From positions 999,501 through 1,063,500 of the forward strand of contig NC_091673.1 in NCBI RefSeq assembly GCF_042453785.1: 64,000 nt of DNA, read 5' to 3'. A program made the translations under genes and the position numbers. The DNA is from Malus domestica (Eukaryota > Streptophyta > Magnoliopsida > Rosales > Rosaceae). Positions 56,740 through 64,000 of the stretch are shown one piece after another (position 1 is the first letter of the stretch; the number at the start of each line of letters is the position of its first letter). The notes below the pieces were generated by a model, which was given only the letters and a program-made list of their open reading frames with translations, was not told where the DNA came from and did not search any database.

Positions 56740-58071
56740 ATGACCTTGTCATGGAGAAGGCTGAGAGCCGGCCGCCGTGCTGCCAAGGAGGGTGAGGCCG
56801 GCGACATGGAGCTGACCATACCAAACCACTTCCGGTGCCCAATTTCACTCGAGTTGATGAAGGATCCGGTCACGCTGTCCACCGGGATCACGTACGACCG
56901 TCAGAGCATAGAGACGTGGATTGAAGCCGGCAACTTCAAGTGCCCGATAACAAACCAAGTCCTCACAAGCTTCGATCCAATTCCTAATCACACCATCCGC
57001 AAGATGATACAGGGTTGGTGCGTTGAGAAAAAGTCTTTTGGAATCGAGCGCATTCCCACCCCTCGCATTCCGATCAGTTCGGTTCAGGTGACCGAGATTT
57101 TATCAAAGATTACGACATCGAGTCATCATCAGAACAAGGATGATTGCCAAGTTTTGGTGGCGAAGATCAATGCGTTGGCGAAAGAAAGCGAGCGTAACAA
57201 GCGTTGCATTGTGGCTAGTGGCACGGGGAGCGTTCTAGCGGGTGCGTTTAATGCATTTTCAAGTTCTCAACACCATCAAAACGTTGCCGTTTTGGAGGAG
57301 ATTTTGTCTGCTTTGACTTTGGTTTTCCCGCTTGACAAGGAGGCTAACTTGTACCTCGGATCGCCTGCTTCGTTGTGTTGCATGGTGTGGTTTTTGGAGA
57401 GTGGAGATTTGTCACAAAGACGAAACGCATCGTTGGTGCTCAAAGAGACCGCTGTCTCATCTGATCATGATCATCAGAAGACCGATGCTTTGGCAGAGAT
57501 CGAAGGAGCTCTGGAGGCGCTAGTGAAGCTGATCAAAGAACCAGTTTGCCCTACTTCTACAAAAGCTTCCTTGGTCATCATGTATCGAATGGTCAACTCA
57601 TCATCCTCCTCTCTTTCGAAAGAGCAAATCAAAGAGAGATTTGTAGAGATGGGATTGGTGTCGCTGCTTTCGGACATTCTTGTAGATGCCGAAAGAAGCA
57701 TTTGCGAGAAGGCGTTGGGAGTGCTAGACGGACTTTGCGGAAGCAAGCAAGGCAGGGAAAAGGCCTACCTTCATGCCTTGACCATGCCGGTTGTGGTGAA
57801 GAAGATACTTAGGGTTTCGGATTTGGCCACGGAGTTTTCCGTGTCTATTCTTTGGAAGCTTTGCAAGAACGAGACTAGGGAAGACGGAGGTGTGCTCGTG
57901 GAGGCCCTTCAAGTGGGTGCGTTTCAGAAGCTCTTGCTACTTTTGCAAGTTGGTTGTGCGGAGAGGACCAAAGACAAGGCCACGGACTTGTTAAAGGCAT
58001 TGAACATTCATAGGGAGAGGTTGGAGTGTATTGATTCTATGGATTTTAAGCAGCTTAAGAGGCCCTTTTGA
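56740..58071 (+). CDS. PUB21: U-box E3 ubiquitin ligase with armadillo-type repeats (PUB20/PUB21, CMPG1-like)
   Basis: An intron-free ORF of 443 residues, the usual length. After a basic N-terminus (SWRRLRAGRRAAK, a family hallmark) comes the U-box at about residues 23-97, with IPNHFRCPISLELMKDPVTL, GITYDRQSIETWI and CPITNQVL. It recruits E2 enzymes. The remainder is helical armadillo-like repeat that binds substrates. PUB20/PUB21 and parsley CMPG1 are cytosolic E3 ligases induced quickly by elicitors and involved in defence. The ATG at 56740 was chosen because it begins the conserved N-terminus; a second in-frame methionine before the U-box (residue 23) is less likely. PUB20 and PUB21 cannot be told apart from this sequence alone. 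Confidence 0.92.
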   Translation: MTLSWRRLRAGRRAAKEGEAGDMELTIPNHFRCPISLELMKDPVTLSTGITYDRQSIETWIEAGNFKCPITNQVLTSFDPIPNHTIRKMIQGWCVEKKSFGIERIPTPRIPISSVQVTEILSKITTSSHHQNKDDCQVLVAKINALAKESERNKRCIVASGTGSVLAGAFNAFSSSQHHQNVAVLEEILSALTLVFPLDKEANLYLGSPASLCCMVWFLESGDLSQRRNASLVLKETAVSSDHDHQKTDALAEIEGALEALVKLIKEPVCPTSTKASLVIMYRMVNSSSSSLSKEQIKERFVEMGLVSLLSDILVDAERSICEKALGVLDGLCGSKQGREKAYLHALTMPVVVKKILRVSDLATEFSVSILWKLCKNETREDGGVLVEALQVGAFQKLLLLLQVGCAERTKDKATDLLKALNIHRERLECIDSMDFKQLKRPF

Positions 58072-59221
58072 TTATTCATCAATGTTCAGAACTTTTATAG
58101 TTGTTAATTAGGATGAAAGAAAGCCACGGTTATTGATTGACCCTTTTCAATATTTTCACAGTTCATCAATGTTGTACAAAATACAAATACTATACATACT
58201 AAATGCTTTTCAGAAATTCAGTGCTTATCACTATATTGGCCTCTTGACTATGTAGTTATGGTAAGGGGACTCTTTTAAAAGTAGGATTTTTCATGGACTC
58301 GCTGCCCTCTAATGTTTTTTGCTCTATGTTTTCAAACATGTTATTCTTATCATCTACTTGTACCATCTCTCTAACAGAGATGAGATTCACATGCGTTGGC
58401 AAGCCTTACATTTATTAGAGAGATGAGACAAATAGATTGTAAGTGTAGCATTACGTATGTTTTATAATGTTGGCACGAGAATTGAAGTTAAATTGTAAGG
58501 TGACAGAGAGCCAATGGAGAGTCCCACTTTTGAGAGAGTTCCCTTAACATTTCTCTTCAATTGGTACTTGTTTTTTTACGTGTGTATGTTTTATTGAGTT
58601 GATTAATTTGAGTGTTTAATAAAGAATAATGTTATTTGTACTATATTTACTGACCACATCTCTAATAAAGGTGACTATCATATGATCGGTAAAGTAGGAA
58701 AAGTACTTTATACAACCATTAGATATACACATATATAAGTTAGTTTGATTAATGAACCAATCTCTCGATGAATGAATTCAGAGAATTATCTTGAAGGAAA
58801 ACTTAAATTCGACTTTTTAAGGTGGATGGTAACTCGAATGTTACAAATACCAGTAAGGGGATCATGGCTTTACCACTTGATTTCCGATGGCCAGCAGGGA
58901 ATTTGGTCTAGCAACTCACGTTCGTTTGCGCTGCGCGTTCCCGGCTTTTACATATACTTGGAGTATAAAAGGTAGATTCAATAATCGTGATTGTCATTTG
59001 TGACTGGAAATATAGAAAACGATTGCACACACGCATAGTAGCTACAGATCAACTCAGAGTTAATGGGTCCGCAAGTTCCCAGGAGCCCGAATTGACTCAT
59101 CTTTAGAAACTAAACAAAAGAAATTGGAAAAGACAAAAACAACCAAAACACAACCCCTATCTCTTCTTTTAACCAAACTATGTCTCACATGCGCACATTT
59201 TTAATGTGGCTGCCTAATCTT

Positions 59222-59785
59222 AAAGGTTGCGTAAAATTGGTTTAGAAAACGTACTAAAGTTGCTCTCCAAAAGCAATTATGTATGTATAGTATTCAGTTG
59301 GTTAATTGTTCACATCAAGCTGCTTCCAATTTTGTACCCTTAATTTTGTTGTTTACAAAAGCGATAAATTTACATTAAATTAATCTAAATTATAAGACAG
59401 ACTTAGGCAAAAGAGGGTGCACAATACTCTAGCAACTTGGCTGTCTAAGTATGCAACTGCATGTAGTCTAATAATCTTGTGGATAATGTGTTGGATTTCT
59501 ACCCTTAAGGTTGCGTAAAATTGGTTTAGAACGTACTAAAGTTACTCTCCAAAAGCAATTATGTATGTATAGTATTCAGTTGGTTAATTGTTCACATCAA
59601 GCTGCTTCCAATTTTGTACTCTTGATTTTGTTGTTTACAAAAGCGATAAATTTATATTAAATTAATCTAAATTATAAGACAGACTTAGGCAAAAGAGGGT
59701 GCACAATACTCTAGCAACTTGGCTGTCTAAGTATGCAACTGCATGTAGTCTAATATTCTTGTGGATAATGTGTTGGATTTCTACA
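59222..59785. repeat. Two-copy tandem duplication, unit 285 bp
   Basis: AAGGTTGCGTAAAATTGGTT begins at 59222 and again at 59507. The two copies are almost identical throughout, with a handful of substitutions and a 2-base indel near the start. No ORF. Confidence 0.9.
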
Positions 59786-60636
59786 TCTGTGTCTCTTCAT
59801 CTAAATTATTGTAATAGTTTCCAACTTTCTCATCCCTTAATATTAGTAATTTTTTTTTAAAGTCTAAGTATGCAACTTTCAATTTTTTTGGTGGTTACCT
59901 TTAAATATTTGAGAAGGGTGACTATCTAGGTTAATTTCCTTACTTATCATTTTGCAGGCTTGGAATTTTTTCTTTTCATTGAAAATTAGAGAAAGGGTGA
60001 CTATCTGGGTTTTCTTATAAACTTTTTCTGCAATCTTGAATACGGATAAAGTTTAGATTCTCATCAAACCACGCCGTTGAACAATAGCTACAAAATAGAA
60101 GACTTTCTAGAGCAAAACGACCGTCTTAAATTTTTATTTATTTTTTTATTTTTAAGAGACGGAAGAGACGGATTAGGCTATATCTCCTTAATTTCTCTTC
60201 TAGACACTTAAATGGCCCATTATTTTATAAAACATGGATAATGGAGACCAATTTTTTAAATTAAATGATATGATTGTTGATGATTGAATTATTACTTAAG
60301 TGTTGACTAACATGGTTATTTCCTATTAGTGACATCATTTAGTTTAAAATTTTAGTCTCCCTAGTATTATCTATTAAACATAGATGAATCTCCCAGTGAG
60401 AAACCGAAGTAAGGTCTAGATTTTGTTGTTGGTTCAAAATATATTATGATTGATCATTGCTTTTGTGTTTTGTGTTGAAATGAGAGAATTAGGGTTTTTG
60501 TTTCAAGAGTACACCGTATGTATATAGTCATACATCGTACGTATATGTAGTCGTACATTGTATATGTATGTATAGTCATGTTTTTTTTTCTTGGGAATAA
60601 AACACAATAACGACTAGATCAAAGCACAATTTTTTC

Positions 60637-60752
60637 TTGGATCCTCTCCTGAGCTTAGGAGATTGAGCCTCCTGAGTAAAGCACACGGGCCGTTGGATTT
60701 TGATCAGAAGTACGTGCAAGTCTCAGCCTCCTAAGATCAAGAGAGGATCCAA
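60637..60752. mobile_element. Short foldback MITE with TTGGATCCTCTC ends
   Basis: The left arm TTGGATCCTCTCCTGAGCTT is mirrored by the right arm ending AAGAGAGGATCCAA. The next bases, AGGAGATTGAG and CTCAGCCTCCT, also pair imperfectly. About 116 bases long, no ORF. Confidence 0.7.
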
Positions 60753-62054
60753 ATCCAAGTAATTGGGACCAAAAACCTCCCAAAAACACACTTAGTATGA
60801 AACACACCTGGGCATGCATAACAATGACAACTTTATTATTCCTGCCCTCCAACTCGTTCCCGAGCCATTTTCTGCACCTCAACAATCTTCAATAAAACTT
60901 ATTAGTGTCGGCCGGATTATAAGCTTAGCTAGGTTGCAAGCTTTCAGTTTAGCCCATTTGAAAATTATCAAAATTTGTTTGAACACTTACTTGAATATCG
61001 AGATGGATCGTCTTATTTATTTTGAGGTATTGGAGCAAACTGAATGTTAGCATAATAATAGGTGCCTTAAAAAACAAAACATAGGGTCAATAAAATGGGA
61101 TGGTTAGGAATCCATTTCCTGGTTAGGAAGTCCTTAACATATCAAACGGGTTGCATTCTAACATAGTAGTGGTGGATCTAAGTTTTCACCAAGTAAACTC
61201 TCTATTAGGACAAGTATGTGCAAGTTTAATTCACCATGCATGCCCTAGGATGAGCTTTGGTGGAAGTTCTTATATTTTAGTAACTCATCGTATTTGTTTA
61301 CTAGGGTCCAACATATAACATATCAAAATTGAAGAAAATCATGGAGTGAGATGTAAATGACGGTCTTGAATTTTCGATGTTTCCATATGGTTCTACAATG
61401 AAATCTTGTTCTTATGCAATCAGCTCCTACGCGACAAAACTCTCCAATGCTATATTGCCTCGTCCAAGTTCACTGCAATAGATTGTCTGTTAAATATCTT
61501 CAAAACCCAATCATCACTACCAATATGCTGTCTAACAAAATCATAAAAACAGTACCCTTGTTCTGATACAAAAGGCCATCTAATGAAATGGATAAAAATT
61601 GAAATTCCCATTTACAAGATTCTTCGTTTTCTTGTGTTCAATAATCATAAGCCAAGTAAATATTTATTTGAAATAGTTGGGCAGTGTTAGTATTATTTAT
61701 TTGTAGTTTGTATGAAACCTTCTGAAAGTGGGCAAATTTATTTGGAGCTGTAGAGAACAATAACCACCATTTGAGAGAGGTATTTGGGCTTTGAGATTGA
61801 ATACTTGATTTTCCATAATTAGCTCTACGCTTTTTTGTCAGAAACAAAATCGGACGACAATGAAGACGAAGACGGAGTGGTCATGGCATTTCAAATGCAT
61901 TGGGAATGAGTGGTTTCGGCAATGAAAGCATGGTAATATTTAGTTGAATTTTAGTGACTTTTGTAAAAAATTTAAAAGCTACGAGTTTCTCAGACTCAAT
62001 GTTTCTCTTTTACCTACTAGCTAGGAATAAATGGTAGGAATTACATTGGATACC

Positions 62055-63162
62055 TGTTGACCCTAGAAATTACAAAACCTACGTGGCGCGCAGGCCAAGT
62101 ATATTCTAAGCTAACTACGTCCTTCGGTGATTGCGGGCGTGCCAACTCGTCGGCCGAGGTTCGGCCGAGGAGTAAATTTGATGATGCTGCGTTGGGTCGC
62201 GCTACTGACTTCTGCGTCTTGCGATTGCGGCCGAGAAAGGAACACGTCTCGGCCTTTTGGGTTCTCGAGCCTGAAGACAAGGCTGCTATTTCTTACAAAG
62301 TTCACGAACCGAATTCGGCTTGCAATGTGCCGAATGTAATAACTGTGACACCTCACCTCGCCGAGAAGGCTAATGAGATGACCTCGACCAACAAGGATTC
62401 GAAAATCCTTCTCGACCGAGACTTGGATAGGTAATCGACCGTTCTCGCCGCAGTGCTGTTGATGCCAACGGAAGATACTGCGAGACCGACCGACTCTACG
62501 GTGACAGAGCTATCTATGCCGACTTAAGATATCACCGGTTGCTTCCACAGTGCTGTTGATGCCAACGGAAGATGTGTCAGCGAAAAAGGAAAAGAAAAAG
62601 ATCTCAAGTTGTGAGAGTTTGCGCAGGGCAATTTTGTATTGATTTTGTGGGTGCTCTTCCATTGCTGAACGTCTTGTATTTATAGTAGCAGAACACCGAG
62701 CCCGAATTCCAATCCTATTCGAACTAGGTTTCCCTTTCCGGATTAACATTACCTCGATCAGTCCTATCTCTGCTAGGACTACGAATCTAGTCCTTAACTG
62801 AGCCGGATTCGCCTTCTAGTTTTACTGATCTCGTCGAGGGTCCCTATTGTATTAGGACTCGACTTGCACTCTGATTTAACCGACCTAGGCTTGGAAGCCC
62901 ATGAGCTGAACGCCCCATGACCCTCTCGCCGTACAGCTTCCCGGGCCGAAAGTGACTCCTCCCTCGGCCCAAACTGTTATTTTGGGCCTAAACAATAAGA
63001 GAATTAAGATAATTGATTAAAAGATAATTATTATGATTAAGAACCATAATATTATCTCTTAACAATATCAAATTATCTTAACTTTTTATCCGACGATTAA
63101 GAACCATGCTTACCCAACGGCCTCGATCGCTTGGGTCGATGGTGTAAAATCGGGTCCAAACA
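62055..63162 (-). mobile_element. LTR of a second retrotransposon (probable 3' LTR)
   Basis: The plus strand starts TGTTGACCCTAGAAATTAC and ends ATCGGGTCCAAACA (TG...CA, 1108 bp). Immediately inside, the minus strand has a purine-rich GGAAACTGGGGGGCAG, the expected polypurine tract. The element is therefore read on the minus strand and its interior runs off the right window edge. Left flank is ATACC (62050-62054). The 125- and 81-codon ORFs inside are LTR sequence, with many CGGCCGAG-type repeats, not genes. Confidence 0.7.
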
Positions 63163-63178
63163 CTGCCCCCCAGTTTCC
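63163..63178 (-). other. Polypurine tract of the second retrotransposon
   Basis: Minus strand GGAAACTGGGGGGCAG directly before TGTTTGGACCCG, the start of the LTR on that strand. Confidence 0.6.
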
Positions 63179-64000
63179 TTGAGCTTTGGTCCGTAAGCCG
63201 AATAGTCAAGGAAATTAATCATTTGTGCCTGGCTCTGAACCGCTTGACATTGTATTCGGCTATCCACTCCATTCAAAAGAAAGTCGAGCCGAGAAACACC
63301 AAGCCAAAACGATTCCAACTTCCCCGAAGACGTTTATCACCGAAGCCATACCAAGCAATTCCTGCTAACTTTTCACTTGGGCCGAAGAATTTTTAAATTA
63401 CTTTGACGGCCTGTTTTCTCAAATTTCTTGGTCGAAAAACACAAGACCGAAGAATATATTTCACCGAGCTCGACAAACAAACTTCGGCCAAATAAAATTT
63501 ACGTCCTTAATATCCTTAAAAACGCCATGGGCAGGACGCCAATGCAAAGTCTTGCTGTCCAAATACCTTGATGCCATACAAAATTCCTTGAGCCGAATAT
63601 TAGTTACGTAATCACCATTTAGACCGAGTCGTCATGTTGACACTCTTTTCCTGATTTTTATCAGCATGCATATCACCTTGACTCCCTCGGCTGTTAACAA
63701 TTTGGAATGAGATATATTACCATGCATGCAGCAGCCAAGTGGTTGAGAAATAAACGGGCTTCTGCGCTCACATCCTGAAGGCCATCATGCTTACACCAAA
63801 GCAGTGCTAATGTCGACTACATCCCAGCAAACCACCATTAAGTAGCTTCATGGAATCCAAGGTCCACTTGAAGCCAAAAATGATTTGATTCCTCAACAAG
63901 TCTGCAGCACAAGAATCCTAATCTCTTTGAAGTTAATGTTCCAGACTCCACCCTATAAATGTCATACTCCACCGAGCATGCACGTAATATTTGCTCACCG
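63179..64000 (-). mobile_element. Interior 3' part of the second retrotransposon, cut by the window end
   Basis: Non-coding sequence with scattered CGGCC, GCCGAA and CCGAAG motifs like those in the adjoining LTR. No ORF long enough to be pol was seen. Its other LTR is outside the window. Confidence 0.5.

Larger units (their letters stand above)
58072..62049. other. Intergenic region with a recent tandem duplication
   Basis: No gene seen over 4 kb. It holds the U-box gene's 3' end, a tandem duplication (59222-59785), a foldback element (60637-60752), and short GTACGTATAT-type repeats near 60515-60570. ORFs of 60-79 codons here are not protein-like. Confidence 0.6.

Noticed and set aside
58772-58975. 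A 67-codon ORF ending in GIWSSNSRSFALRVPGFY
   Set aside because: Isolated, short, no splice partners, and no recognisable domain.
62057-62434. A 125-codon ORF on the plus strand
   Set aside because: It lies entirely inside the LTR at 62055-63162 and overlaps other open frames; it has no recognisable domain.
1-64000. CRISPR arrays, bacterial operons, ribosomal RNA or clear functional tRNA genes
   Set aside because: Tandem repeats here have no unique spacers of even length, all genes are plant nuclear genes with introns or plant promoters, and no complete tRNA cloverleaf was seen by eye; SINE heads only mimic tRNA boxes.

Overview
This is a window of a flowering-plant nuclear genome. Genes are intron-containing and well spaced, separated by AT-rich DNA full of small inverted-repeat transposons, SINEs and LTR fragments. 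The protein set is typical of eudicots. The dispersed repeats look like those common in apple and pear (Maleae, Rosaceae); that placement is inference from memory, not a search.

Layout. 1-3114: intergenic. 3115-6003 (+): a tandem pair of four-exon cytochrome b561 (ascorbate-dependent transmembrane electron transport) genes. 7515-10859 (-): a two-exon OBERON3-type PHD-finger/coiled-coil gene. 15240-16076 (-): a one-exon single-C2H2 zinc finger repressor-type gene with a likely 1.7 kb intron in its leader. 18600-28794: gene-free, holding a tandem duplication, a SINE, a long inverted-repeat element, a solo LTR with a perfect target-site duplication, and MITEs. 28795-33222 (+): an 11-coding-exon cytokinin receptor histidine kinase of the AHK4/CRE1 type. 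35880-47921: a 12 kb LTR retrotransposon on the minus strand, with near-identical LTRs and a perfect 5-bp target-site duplication. 49668-53056 (+): a TMK1-type LRR receptor kinase. 53057-56739: a MITE, a solo LTR and other repeats. 56740-58071 (+): a PUB20/21 (CMPG1)-type U-box E3 ligase with a W-box cluster upstream. 58072-62054: repeats. 62055-64000: an LTR and the start of the interior of another retrotransposon cut by the window end.

The most unusual object is the 12 kb LTR element. Its only recognisable retroviral-type ORF is gag. No protease, reverse transcriptase, RNase H or integrase is visible. Its interior instead holds (i) an intronless piece of a host CCCH/RRM zinc finger gene with an in-frame stop near its end, (ii) an intact 222-codon coiled-coil ORF on the strand opposite to gag, preceded by tandem repeats and a TATA-like site, and (iii) several arrays of tandem repeats, some related to repeats inside the LTRs. 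It looks like a young, non-autonomous, gene-capturing element.

Several host genes belong to signalling: cytokinin perception (AHK4-type), auxin/cell-surface signalling (TMK-type), auxin-related meristem establishment (OBERON family) and defence-related ubiquitination (PUB20/21-type). Nothing in the sequence shows they are co-regulated; ordinary plant gene neighbourhoods are mixed.
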